This document shows, in pieces, positions 42,279 through 54,041 of a DNA stretch of 64,000 nt. The notes below the pieces were generated by a model. The model saw only the letters and a list, made by a program, of their open reading frames with translations, did not search any database and was not told the DNA's origin. Each line of letters opens with the position of its first letter. Positions within the stretch are counted from its first letter, which is position 1. The stretch lies in contig WSUB01000108.1 of NCBI GenBank assembly GCA_019633425.1, positions 1 to 64,000 of the forward strand. Direction: 5' to 3'. The stretch is from Tulasnella sp. 424. Taxonomy: Eukaryota > Basidiomycota > Agaricomycetes > Cantharellales > Tulasnellaceae. A program made the translations under genes and the position numbers.

Positions 42279-43687
42279 TTACGTATCATATTTCTCCTCC
42301 CTATCCTTGTCCATTTCCTTGCCCGACAAGAAACTTCCCAAATGCCAAGCAAAATGCTTGTGCGCCTTGGAAGTCGGGTGAAGATTATCAACATACATCT
42401 CCCCATCGTACATCGTCCCTGCATTTTCCGAAAACCCGTAAGCCGTAGGATCTTCTTGCATTTTCTTTGTGTGAGAATATAGATCGAAGAGGAACATGGT
42501 TGAATCTGGGTAGGCCGCGGTGAAGTCGTCGATGAACGGAGGTAACATGACGTTCCATTCGCCGCATTTTTCTTCTCGTTTGGAGAGCATGTGCTGAGTG
42601 AATTCTGATGTCGAAAGAGGAGGTTTATGGGAAGTAGAATATCAATGGTTTGTCCTTTTTTTTTTCGGTTTCGGGTGCTACCCGTCCTGCACACCTGGTA
42701 TGTCGCCCTTCGGTGGCGGGAGTGGTGCGACGTTGAAAATGACAAAATTACGAGCGCCCCCCTCATATAGCTTGTACTGAAGTTCGAATATTTCCGTCAT
42801 GCAAGACACGATATCTGCACCAAGACAATGATGAGATTCGCCAATAAAATCGCAGGCGTAGCTGCACAGCCACCGCTTGACGCACCAAGGTTAGCATCTG
42901 CCAGGTCGTTCCCGCCAATGGAGCTTACTAATCAAGAAAACAAAGTAGCCTCAGAGGTTGCGGTATTAGGAAGAAGTAATTTTTACTCACGGAACAAAGA
43001 ATTTTCAGCCGTCCAACCAACCCCAGAATCCTCTTGTCCCGGCCCGTCAAGGAACCCCCTAAGTATCTGTTGAGCATATCCTTTGAGAGTATGCCCTCCA
43101 ACAGCATAATTATAAACCACAGGGTTCGAGTGAGTGTATTGGTTGATTAGGTGTCCAACCTGAAACAGATGACCGCGATGATTCCGTGAGCGCCGATCCA
43201 ATCCTTATGATGGACCACGATCACATGGGCAACGTCTTACCCAATTAGCTTCGTTTTGCTCTGTCCATGTTGTTCCTGGATATTCCACACCCAATGGCCG
43301 TTCCTTGGTTGGTTGTGGACTGGTACCATGGCGATAACCAACGTCGCTGGTGGATGCTCCGCTGTGATCAGACCCCAAAGACTATGGTCAATGATGGAAC
43401 ACGTGCGCGTAGCTCTCTCGAGCGATACGACATACAAGATAAAGAGATATTCCAAGTTTTCGTATCCTTTCCAAGAGCTAGTTTGGTCTGCGGGGTTCAT
43501 TGTGGTGGCTGGAAAGTGAGCATTTCAATCTTCGGGAGGACGGAATTAAGGCGGGCTTACCTGGGAAGCAATCGCTCGGCATCTCGCTCGCCGACATATT
43601 CACACGAAGAGTGTTTTCAGGAGTCGCAGCAAACCATTTATCCCAGTAAATGGTAAGACTAGGGCTAGTGGGAATGGGTATCGACAT
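42279..43687 (-). CDS. SGNH/GDSL-type esterase (CE16-like)
   Basis: Exons join as follows: a segment ending SSWKGYENLEYLFI, a phase-2 intron (about 43366-43438) and FGASTSDVGYRHG, where the nucleophile block is FGAS rather than the usual FGDS; then PTKERPLGVEYPGTTWTEQN; exon 42991-43159 with NPVVYNYAVGGHTLKGYA; an exon starting at 42927 with the block III motif IGGNDLADANLG; one with EGGARNFVIFNVAPLPPP; and the last with the catalytic pair in VDNLHPTSKAHKHF. Ser, Gly/Asn and Asp/His of the SGNH set are thus all present. CE16 enzymes deacetylate acetylated wood or wall sugars. The start is uncertain (43687 or 43500) and I see no signal peptide, so either a first exon is missing or the enzyme is intracellular. 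Confidence 0.75.
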
Positions 43688-44418
43688 GGGGCGTCGGTGC
43701 CAACCTATCTTCGCATTGTCCCACTTTCAGTACTTTGCCACGGGGGTGCTGATGACCCGCATCGCTGAAAAAGTTTCTTCATTCAACCTTTCCGCGACTT
43801 CGAATATAGAGCTTTGATTAGTTTCACTGTTTATGGGAACTATCTCGTTCGGGAACTGACCCTAAGTCATTGGATAGAGACTGCCCAGTAGAGTACCCTT
43901 TGCTCCTTGGCGTTCTGGCCGACGTAATAAAGATCTATGCATAGAGATGACGAAACGAGATGTTATCAGATTAATCTTGTTCAAAGAGGGAATCCTCAAT
44001 CTGCTCGGCTTCAGACTTCGGTTTGCCTGGGGTACAATGTCGAACAGTAAGTTACGCGATGAAACCATCCGCGTGCCGCCGTTTCTGCGAAGATACTGCT
44101 TCGTCGATTCCGGGGTTAAGACGAATTATCTTAATATGTCTTTCGCAAAGCAACTAATCGGTAGCTACCTCGACCTCTGACCACATGTTGACGTTTGAAG
44201 TGAACAGCTACGCGACTGAATAGAGGAGTAGAAGGCGCTAGTCGCCGACCCTCTTCCGGTTCCGAACCCAAACTGCTGCAAACCTGACAGTGGCCCGGAT
44301 TGAAACGTCTGGGAAAACGTACGTATGGAATAAGAATATCGTTACCGCCCTATTACAGACCTAGGAAATATCAATACTGTAATACTGTGTCCATTCCCCA
44401 ATTTGAACCCAAATGTCC
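43688..44418. other. Intergenic, nothing recognised
   Basis: No supported gene between the esterase and the first nuclease. Confidence 0.4.
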
Positions 44419-45721
44419 CTACAACTCCAACTCGGAAGTTTGAAGGAAGAGTTGATCTTGCTCATGAAGGGAGAGGCTCCCTGCTGAGCCTGTTCCGAAA
44501 ATTTGGTTTAACCAAGCAGCCAGTCGAACGCCACCTGAAGGAAGATAATCGGGAGACGTGAGTTCATATTGCGCGTGACATCATCAATACTTCTCGCACT
44601 GACCTTTGGCAATTTGTTGCTGGATCAGGGGCGTAGCGCCGCGGTAGTAACTTCCGCTGAGCTCTTTACCCTTGGGATCAGTTTTGAGGACGTAATCACA
44701 GATCAGCTTATTGGTGTCGACTGCCCATTGCGTTGCACAGTTCTGAATACGACAAACGCGTCAAACCAGGTTATCGTATGAGCACCTGGCAACTACCAGG
44801 AGCAATTAAAGGGGCTGCACATACCTCCGCGTCGTTGATATCGCTGCAGGCCAACCATTCGGATACAGCATATTTGTAAATTCCGTTATTAATCTCATTG
44901 ACGATGACGTTCGTCCAAGAATTGAGACTATCTTTATCATCAGGGCCAACAAATTTGGTGATCATGCTGGTGTCCCACACTATCGGGGGAGAAACCGTCA
45001 AGTTAGAATCCAAGGATTTCCGCCAGTGCACCAGTGACCCCCAACACACCGCCATGAAGGTTCTTCCTTTCCCCATTCCACTTTACCCTGATGCCGTTTC
45101 CACCCCACTCAAGGAACTCGGTATGAAGCGGCTGAGTGATGTCGCCAAGGAAGTGAACGACAAACTTGAGAGCCTGAGCGGTGTCGTTGACATTGCGAGC
45201 AGGATGGATGAGTTGGTTGGTGTAGTTAGAACTACAGTGAGTAAGATGGCAGAACTGGTCAACCGTCGTCCTCCTACTTCTTCAGACGACAAGAACGTAC
45301 ATCGCTGTAACCACGCAGCCGCCGGGACCATGGCAATCCCTCGCCATGTCCACCCCACAGTGAAATGGGGGGTCATCCTTTGCGTCGATGAAATGAAACT
45401 CCTTCGTCCATTTGCCCTCAGGCGAATGGGAGAAATCATCGGCCCAAGTTGCGACGTCCACGATATTGGGGCTGGGAAGCTTCTTGTGTCCGTCGGCTGC
45501 CAAAATGGCATTCACGCTGTCGGCGACACCAGGTTCCAGGAGTTGAAGAGCCACGTTAGCGACAGTCTTGTGACCTAGTTGGAGGAAAAGATCGTCGCGT
45601 CAGAGGCAAGGGAAGCTGGTCAGTGGAGGAACGGTGGAAAAGTATGTTGCTTACCCAGCTGCCCCCAAGCATGGACGGATGAAGCAAGTCCTAAAGCTGC
45701 AGCCAACGTTGAAAAATGCAT
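44419..45721 (-). CDS. S1/P1-family zinc nuclease, secreted, copy 1
   Basis: Start ATG 45721 encodes a signal peptide (MHFSTLAAALGLASSVHA) followed by the mature N-terminal Trp typical of the family (WGQLGHKTVANVALQ). Zinc ligands are in place: the Trp itself, GHKT, VATWADD, HFIDA, VVHFLGDITQPLHTE, and NLHGG followed over an intron by VWDT. Downstream exons carry ATQWAVDTNKLICDYVLKTD, the YYRGATPLIQQQIAKGGVRL core and end at TAG 44419-44421 (LQTSELEL). Enzymes of this family cleave single-stranded DNA and RNA and often remove 3' phosphates, working in acidic secreted environments. Six or so short introns all splice in phase. Intact by inspection. Confidence 0.85.
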
Positions 45722-47806
45722 TTTAGATGTCGAGCTCAACGGAAGATGGTGCTGTTCAAAAAGTGGGTGCGCAGCGAGGACGGAGGTTCAGTTGCCGCGG
45801 TGCGCCTTTATATGTGGCATTTGGTAGACCCTTCTTCTATTCGGCGCTCCGATTTGTACCTGGCAGTGGGCGCTTTCCATCACGCAGTTCTCACAGGGCC
45901 GGAAAGGCCTCCGAGCTTTGAAGAACCCATTAGTTACATAAACGCCCAACCTGTGCCAATCGGAGAAGACAAGTCACCTGGTGCGCAATTTGAGGAGGAA
46001 GCTCGCCCTCACTGGTCCGTCGGGAGGGCGTCGCACGGAGCCCGTGGGAATATATTTAAGCGAAATTCTGACTTTAATAAGATTGTTCGTTCACTGTGAG
46101 CAAATATTGTGCTTGGCTACGACTCGGGTAGATAGCATGACGGTTGGGCTGATAGACCGGTCGGTTGGACAGGAGTTGTGACGAGCGGGAGGACGATATG
46201 CCAGAGACTGACGAGCTTGGTCAGGTGGCCAAGTTGAATTACCCGATAGATTGCCGGCGCAGGAAATGCCCGTCTCCTGGGTTGGTCATGACGGCACAGG
46301 TGTTCCCCGACTCAGTCGTAGACAGGAGGGTTCTGTCGGTCAAAATGGCGCACCGTTCCTGATACCAGGCACCATGTCCCACGTCCGCTTATGAAAGCCT
46401 CCACCCGCCTCATACACTCTAAACAGTCAGGATGTGCTCCAGCTAGACTTTTAACACTGCTCCCCGAGCCGGAACATACCTTGCGACCTTGCTTATGTCG
46501 ACTAACCTCCCCACTTTAACGCTTGTCAGACTCTCTCGGACTGAACACACAGCAGATTATACACAGGTGCTGAGTTTTTATTATAATATTTGTCTTTTTT
46601 TTTTTTTTGGTTTTTGCGCTAAGTGTCGGCCCTAAAATGGGAAATCGTATCCAGCAGACGGGCGAATTTTCAACCGCGAGAGCCTTCAACGTAGAGTTCC
46701 AGGGGGGATGTGATCAGTGTTCTTCTTAAGGCGCAAGTGAATTTTCTCAGCAATAGACTCACCGAAGCCAGCCGGAATGCTCAAAGCCAAACGCCCTCGG
46801 GTCTCTCAAAGCTGTGGCCCATAAGGCTGGAGCTGAATTCCAGTGGGTTCCCAGCTCTGTCACTGAGCTTGAATTCCCTCCTGGCACGCTATAGTTTGGA
46901 TCTCGGTGTACAAGCTGTTATGATGCCGACACGGTACCCAGACACCCACTTCTAAGTTCCCCGGAGAGGCACTCTTCATCAAAGCCGCTCAACTTCGACA
47001 GCCTACGAGCGCCGATGAATTTCGCGCTTTCTATTACCTAGGCATGTGGGGCTGACGTTTACGCCTAGCGGTTGGCTCGGGGCATCATTGTGTTGGATGG
47101 CGAAGAGTCGAATTCTCTTCAACGGAATCGCGTGCAACTCTATGACTTGCAAAAATCCTTCACCACGGAATCAAGATACCAAATTTTGTTAAGGAGGCAC
47201 CTTCACCGAGTTCATCCGCCTCTTGAACACGATAACCTTAGGACCTAAGTTGAAGCAATATTTTGCGGAATGCGTTCAACGACAAGACAATCTTGAATCG
47301 CGTAAATATTTCATTTCACAAACAAACTGAGTCGGGGACTTGGCGTGATAGCGCCGCTACGATGGGTTGCCAAAATGAAAGAGAGTGGCCCAGCCGTGAG
47401 ACACCCTCGGCGGAAACAACACGTCCAAACTTCCTTGGGTGTCATCCCGACTTGCAAAGCAGAAGCACGGCCGATAAAAGAGCTAGTTCGCAGATGGTAC
47501 AATGTTTGACAAGTGCCGATTTGTTGCGTGCTGTTGTTCGGGGTACGTGGAGGTCTTTCCGGGATCATGGGACCTTCTGGGGCTCACGTTCTCGTGGTGA
47601 AGTGAGGCGGACACCGAGGACGACGAAGGACCGTAATCCCCGCTACTTAATATCGGAGAGCCACATCCCCAAGGTTGAAATTTTGGGATTAACGAGTTTG
47701 AACTCATCTTGATACTACATTCACACTAGAAAAAAAGGATATGATGACCTCGTTCAATCTACCACAATCTGCCATGCAGAATGGTAGAGTTGGAAATTAC
47801 ACTCGG
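45722..47806. other. Intergenic, nothing recognised
   Basis: About 2.1 kb without a supportable gene; includes a T-run near 46595-46608. Short frames here look random on both strands. Confidence 0.4.
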
Positions 47807-49111
47807 CTAATCCCGATCGCCAAAACGATTTTCCAAAATTGCGTTCTGGATTACGAGTCGATCCCCAGCGAACGGAAGCTTCCCGGGCTCTCCAGAGCCG
47901 AAGAGCGTGTTGAGCCAGGCGGCGAGGCGAACTCCCCCTGCACAAGTAAGAGGGTCCAGGTTTTAGTTGAGGTCAAAATGCAAGGTCGTAGACCACAGAA
48001 TCGTACCTTTGGCGATCTGTTGTTGAATGATTGGTGCGGCTCCTTGATAGTACTTTCCACTGAGCTCCATATTCTCCAAGTCGTCTTTTAGAACATAGGT
48101 GCAGATGAGGGAATTACTGTCTATTGCCCATTGAAGTGCGCAGTTCTACGTACGTGGTAAAGAAACATACGTTGGTGAATTAGCATTCCGTTGGGAACGG
48201 ACGGTGAATAGGAATCTAGACGTACAAGGGCTTCGCTGGGATCAGTGCACCTGAGCCACTCCGGCATCAGAGTCTTGTAGGTGCCGTTATTAATCTCGTT
48301 GACGATCGTATTGGTCCAAGCGGCGAGACTCTCTTCGTTGTCAGGTCCAGCGAGCTTGATAACCATATCGGTATCCCACACTACGCAGATAATTTTAGTT
48401 CGTAAAGTGCGGATCACCAAGATGCCAAAAGTACCTGCATGAAGGCGTTTCATCTTCCCCTTCCAGAAAGACAACACGTTCCTCCCTAATCCGCCTCCGG
48501 TATGCAAAGGTTGAGTTACGTCTCCTATGAAGTGAACTAGAAACTTGAGAGCGGCGGCAGTATCGTTGGCGTTCGAACGACTCGGTGGTCTAAGCTGTTG
48601 GGTGTAGTTGGCGCTGGCGGGCAGCATATCCAGAGGATTTCAGCATTCTTTCGTTCCCTATCACTATGTTTACTAGCCGGTTTATTCTCACATAGCAGTA
48701 ACAACGCATCCGCGAGACTGATCGCAGTCCCTGTCTAAATCCACGTTGCACTCGAACGGAGGGTCATCATTGGCGTCGATGAAGTGGAAAGGTTTTGAGA
48801 ATACGCCATCTTTTTTTAGACTCCATTCATCAGCCCAAGTTGCTACGTCGACGATGGACGGGTTTGGACGGGTCTTGCGTTCGTCGGCAGCTAAGATGGT
48901 CTGGACGCTTGCGAGAACCTCGGGTTGGAGAAAATTAAGGGCGACGTTGGCCACAGTTTTATGGCCTGGTCGTAGGTATTCCAAGGAATGCGATGTTGAG
49001 CTTTGCCGAGTGAGACTGAGAACGACACATACCAAGTGAACCCCATGCCTGAGCAGAATGAACAAGTCCCAGCACCGTTACGAACGCCCAAAAAAATATC
49101 TCGCGGGTCAT
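47807..49111 (-). CDS. S1/P1-family zinc nuclease, secreted, copy 2
   Basis: Start 49111 (MTREIFFWAFVTVLGLVHSA signal peptide) then mature WGSLGHKTVANVALNFLQPE. The metal-binding blocks VATWADEW, HFIDA, LVHFIGDVTQPLHT and VWDTDM are present. The loop after QPLHT differs from copies 1 and 3 (GGGLGRNVLSFWKG instead of the usual GGN-x-I-x-V-x-W-x-G), so substrate pocket or stability may differ. The C-terminal part reads ALQWAIDSNSLICTYVLKDD, YYQGAAPIIQQQIAKGGVRL and ends at TAG 47807-47809. Same exon plan as copy 1, same strand, 2 kb apart: a tandem duplication that is older than the WW/nuclease array to the right. Confidence 0.85.
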
Positions 49112-50036
49112 TCGATATATCTGTGGAGGAGCTCGCTTGGGATACGCTGAAAGACGTTACGGGGTGAGGGGCAAGTACAAGGAATCTAGCAGGTGCTTGA
49201 GAATCCCGCCTGGCAGGTTTATAAAGTAGCGCGAAAAAAAGTGCAGCGAGCGCTCCGATCAGTTCCTGCCAAGTTACAGGGCGGACGGCTCTAGGAACTC
49301 ACTATTGATCATTATGAGACTCATGCAGCCAGTAATCAGGATGCCAAGAAACATGCAACCATGTGTGGGAGTAAGCGCCGAACGGAAAAGGCAAGTCGCC
49401 GGGACGCCTTCAGAATGCCAAGCAAACCTGTCAATCGTCAGAAGGAAACTCCAATTCAAGAGAGTAAAAATATCACAGCACCCTCAATCTCGAATGTTCA
49501 TAGTGTGCCAAGTGAACGCAGTCTGCCCAGCGAAGAAACAAAAGGGAAATCCACCGTAAATCGTCTGCGAAGAAATTCAAGGATCGGAAGATTGTGACGT
49601 ACGAAAACCTGAGGGCTTTAAATAGGTTGTTCTCGAAGCCCAAGGATGAACTTCAAGCTCAAGTCGGGTCTAGATCCTATCGGTTCGAGATGCGACGGAA
49701 TCGACGTCCCACGGTTGATGCGGTTCTGCGGGTTCCTCCCCAGCGCCGGGCCTCTCCTCCTTCCCTTTGACAAATTACAGCGTTGCTATGTCATGAGTAC
49801 AAAAACACAGTATCCCTTCAAGAGGAGCTTTCACATGCCCTAAACTGGTTCAACTCAGGGTTGGTGTACCCTCCCTTTATTCGATGGAGTGGACTGGAAA
49901 ATCTGAGAAATTTCTAATTAGAATGTCAGGACAAGCCACATATAACCATGCTTGAGGCACTCACGTCCGCCACCCCCAACCCAGCTATCCATCCTATTGA
50001 CAGACCAGCGCCCCGATCCAATTACGTCTTGGATAT
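49112..50036. other. Intergenic, repeated upstream module of the WW/nuclease array
   Basis: Part of this stretch (about 49480-49680, with AGCGAAGAAACAAAAGG) recurs at 53560-53680 and 57385-57425, i.e. between units of the array, marking it as the upstream end of the duplicated unit. Confidence 0.55.
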
Positions 50037-52615
50037 ATGACCTCTCAGGCTATCTCGATTGTAAGTAGTGCTAAAGCAGTATGTCTCATCACTCTAGCGT
50101 TCAGTCATGAAACTGATTGTTTGGCAAGCCTCAACCTGGGCGCCCAACGACGCCCTTACAATCATCGCCGGTCCAGGCAACACCAGGTCCTACTGCGTCA
50201 TGTACAGGCCCTGCCGGCGCCGGTCCGACTTTTCCAATACCACATAGTCTTCCACCCCTCCGTCCCTGTAAACCAACCGACGGGGATCGTTTTTCCCGAG
50301 TCCGAGTGTGAGTTGACATCTATCCATTATCGGCATTTTGCGCTAAATGGTTCCGAGCTCAAATAGTTTGCCCCCATCCGGATCCCTGGATTCGAAATTA
50401 AAGAAAGGTCCCCGGTCAGCCTCTTGCCCCATTGACATCCCGTCTCTTTGTTTTGCAATCGATCTGACGCCGAATGTTCAGTCCCATCGTCCAATCTCCG
50501 TCCCTGCCGGACGGTTGGGAAGAAGACGTTTCGCCCGGAGGCCAGCTGGTTTACTCTAAACCCATCGACTCTCGAGGTTGTCAGATTCGAGTCAACACGG
50601 ACTTCGCCTTGCGTCCCACCGAAAACCACTCCGCCATAGACCAAGCCGTCAAAAGACTCTCAAACCTTGCCAACGACTGCGAAGAGCTGCAAAGCGATGC
50701 CGCGTTCAAATCCGACGTCATAGAAGCCTGCATCTTGGTTCCAGAGCACCCGAAGCATTTGGGAGAATTTGGGTACTACCTGGTCAACCACCAAGACCGG
50801 ACGATTTTCTGGCTTGAAGAGATCGACCTCAAAGAAATGGGCTTAAAGGCTCATCACGCGGACATTTTACGACTCAAGTTGGAAGCTCTGTACTGGAGGC
50901 ATGTAACCGACTTTCCCTGTCGCTGCTCCCTCTCNNNNNNNNNNNNNNNNNNNNNNNNNNNNNNNNNNNNNNNNNNNNNNNNNNNNNNNNNNNNNNNNNN
51001 NNNNNNNNNNNNNNNNNNNNNNNNNNNNNNNNACGCGGACATTTTACGACTCAAGTTGGAAGCTCTGTACTGGAGGCATGTAACCGACTTTCCCTGTCGC
51101 TGCTCCCTCTCCGCCAAAGTCTGGGAAGAGCTGAGCCCGTTGCTTATTTTGGGGGCTGTTGGTACGCTCATGCACCTTGACTGTGGCTGTGTTACAAAGA
51201 AGGCTCACTCTTTGCTTAGATCAAGAGTTCAGTGACGATTCAACGGAGGTGCGAGATGCAGCCACACTTTCCCGTCTTGAAGGGTTCTGGCGGAAAGCCA
51301 AAAGCCAAAGGGACGAAGATTGTAAAAAGGACGAAGACCGCAATAGAGCCGTTTGCAATTGGATATGCGGTACGTCTATTCTCGTCCCCATTTAATCTGA
51401 GCCGGCAACTTAACTGCTGCAATTCTCTGACTATCGTTAGCTCGCCTCTGGTATGATATCATCGCCACTCGAGTTCATAATTACTGGGGAACCGACTACG
51501 CCCGTATCGAGAGAACAACTAAACTCAAGGGCGATGAAAAGCCTTCCGAAAACGCGGGACCTTGGCTAATCCAATGGCTGTGCACATTCTTCCTTTGGAA
51601 CGAACCCGCCGTGACTTTGAAGCTTCTGGACGAAGCCTGGCCGTGAGTGACCCTTACTTCAGGTCAATGGTTCTGCAGCTCATTAATTGGTGCCGTGCAC
51701 TCCCCAGTGGAGGCGTTATATACCCCAAGCCATGGCAAAGAACGATGGAAGAGTTCTCGAACGAGTGGGAAAAGATCTTAGTACTAGTCGGTCACGTCCC
51801 CCACCTTATTCGTTGCCATTGCTGTGCTGACCCATTACCGTGCTAGAGCGCCATTATCTTCGCTGGCGCTATGGCATTCCTTGCCGTGCCGATCCCGGGG
51901 AGCCAAAGTAATTCCCCACCATCACTCCTCATGTCATTTGGATTCCTCTGCGGTATTTTGTGCTGCGTGTTCTCCATTGCTAGTATGATTGCCGCGGTCA
52001 ACTTGAAGAGAGACTACGGGGGCAAAATCAAGGATGATGTCCACGAAGTTGTATGTGATCCCATATTACTCGTCGCGGTCAATCTATCGTCTCACACGCC
52101 TGGGTGAATAAGAGTAAATATCTTCATAATCTTCACCCCGGAATTCTGGAATACCTTCAATGGGGTATTTGCGTTTCCCTTCCAAGGGCCTTATTCCAAT
52201 GGGCAGTTAGTGAGTAGAATCGGCACCCATCACCTCGTGTTCACGACTGAAACCCCAGCCGACGATAACTTCTCCCCGCTCTACAGTTTCCTTTTGCTTC
52301 GGCGTTGTAATATTGGCATTCCAACTCCATCAAGACCGAGCCAATTTCTTCTACGCCGAGGTGTCGATATCAGCCGCCCTCGCTTTAGGCATCGTCGCGG
52401 TTCGGGGCGTGTCGCCCGAGCGCATCAGAAAGTTTCGGTTTAGGAAGGCCTTGAAATATGTCGAAGAGATCGCGGGAGAGGAGGATAAGAATTTAAAGCA
52501 GGATCAAGAAGCTGAGGAGAGAAGATGGCGCCGAGCGTCAACCCTGCCGGTGCCAGGGGTACCACTCGCCTCTGCCGGTTCGGGGATTGGAGCGCCTGCG
52601 GCTTCTTCGTTGTAG
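50037..52615 (+). CDS. WW-like multi-spanning membrane protein, copy A
   Basis: Exon 1 (MTSQAISI) splices in phase 0 to a Pro/Gly-rich exon (ATPGPTASCTGPAGAG), then in phase 2 to the WW-like core SPSLPDGWEEDVSPGGQLVY. Next come GYYLVNHQDRTIFWLEEIDL and a YWRHVTDFPC block, a 63-nt phase-1 intron to DQEFSDDSTEVRDAATL, then ARLWYDIIATRVHNYWGTDY and WLCTFFLWNEPAVTLKLLDE. The C-terminal half has hydrophobic segments (IIFAGAMAFLAV, FGFLCGILCCVFSIASMIAA, SFCFGVVILAF, SISAALALGIVAV) and a charged tail to 52615. This order matches a basidiomycete family with an N-terminal WW-like motif (second Trp missing) and several C-terminal membrane helices; function unknown. The third exon is interrupted by an assembly gap that duplicates 26 codons. 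Confidence 0.7.
50935..51032. other. Assembly gap (98 N) within copy A exon
   Basis: 79 bp at 50856-50934 are repeated exactly at 51033-51111; 177 bp in total, a multiple of three, so the frame survives by luck. Confidence 0.95.
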
Positions 52616-52959
52616 GTATTACGGGCCGATTATGGCAGCAAGAGTCAATTTAAAGGGATATTTCATGGAAACGGTAAATAGTTGGGACTTAATGCAGTCA
52701 TGTGAACTCGGATACGATCAGGCTGTCATTTGTTTAGCACGAGCATTAGTCGCCAAAGGATTTTACAGATCATTACTAGTACTGTTTTAGTTTTATTGTA
52801 CATATATAGAAAGAAAACATTTGGGCGGGATGGAAATAATACAATATAAGTCTGAAAACAATGAATCAAGGCTAACAAGGAAAAGAAAGGGGTCCATTCA
52901 AGTTTGTCCTCCAAGGCATTAACCCTACTTGAGGAATTTTTGCTTCCCCCCAACAATAC

Positions 52960-53445
52960 GTTACAAAGTCCTGTCCTAACGGCAAATCGGTTCCCGGTGG
53001 ACGGGAGTCTTCTGGCCTCGCCGGTCCTGAAGAGCTGGTTGAGCCAGACAGCCAACCTCAAACCACGGTCTCGGCGAGAAGGGTGAAAAAGGATACAATA
53101 ATTAGTGAGAATCGACGGTTACCCATGATAGCTAGATTCAAAGACTCCCTCAGCTTTTGCGACTTGTTCCTGGACAATCGGCGCGGCTTCTTGGTAGTAA
53201 GTACGTCCCGCTGAGCTCCTACCCTCAGGATCCGTCTTGAGGACCTAGGTGCAGATAAGGGATTTGCTCTCTTGTGCCCCTTGCAATGCGCAGCTCTGTA
53301 ATGTAAGTATACCAGTAAGCGGAAAAGCTCATGCCGGCTGCGGGAGATAGAAACGTACGAGAGCGTCGTTGACGTCCGTGCGCATTCGGGGATCAAATCC
53401 TTGTAGATTCCGCTGTGGATCTCGTCCACAGTGGTGGTAGTCTAC
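52960..53445 (-). pseudogene. S1/P1 nuclease, 3' fragment (unit A)
   Basis: Remnant of the last exons only: EIHSGIYKDLIPE, DVNDALV, a stretch parallel to the functional SNSLICTYVLK but with the Tyr codon changed to TAG (plus-strand 53245-53247), YYQEAAPIVQEQVAK, and LRLAVWLNQLFRTGEA. No first half (no signal peptide, no HFIDA or QPLH block) is present upstream. Confidence 0.75.
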
Positions 53446-54041
53446 GCGCCCTGTTATCTTCAGCGTCCGTTCAAAATACAAAAGCTCCTTAAATCTCCCG
53501 ACATTCGAACGTTCATTGAGTGACAGGTGAACGCACTGCATTCGGTTGAACAGGTCACATCTGCCTAGCGAAGAAACAAAAGGTTAATCCACCATCAATC
53601 ATATATGAAGGAATTAGGGATCAGAATACTATGATATACGAAAATACGAGGCTTCAGATTAAAGATGAACTTCAAGTCGGGTCTAGATCAGTCGGTTCAC
53701 GCGACGGAATCGACGTCCCACGGTTGGTGCGGTTCGGCATGTTCCTCCTTTCCCTTTGACAGCTAAAACTATAACGTTGCTAGATCATGAGTACAAGAAC
53801 CAAGAACGAGTATCCCTTCAAAAATACGACCCAAACTGTCATTGATTCGACTCAGGGTTGGCCGTGTGCGCTCCCTTTGTTCGATGGGTGGACAGGCTGA
53901 GAATGTGAGGACAAGCCACATAAGGCGTCGTGCTCGAGGCACGAGGAAGTACTCACGTCCCACCCTCCAGACCCGGCTATCCATCCTATTGACACTCCAG
54001 CGCTCCAACCCCATTACTTCTTGGATATAGCTGCTGGCGGG
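53446..54041. other. Inter-unit spacer of the WW/nuclease array
   Basis: Sequence related to 49480-49990 and to the spacer before copy C (59640-59850), including the run preceding the first WW exon. Confidence 0.55.

Noticed and set aside
43340..43445. SGNH esterase read as a pseudogene (FG followed by Val and a stop)
   Set aside because: A phase-2 intron from GTATGT to ATCACAG removes that stretch and gives LFIFGASTSDVGY in frame.
51643..51662. A 20-nt ultra-short intron conserved in WW-family copies
   Set aside because: Extending the same donor to the acceptor at ...CCCCAG gives a normal 65-nt phase-2 intron that works in copies A, B and C, whereas the 20-nt version breaks copy C.
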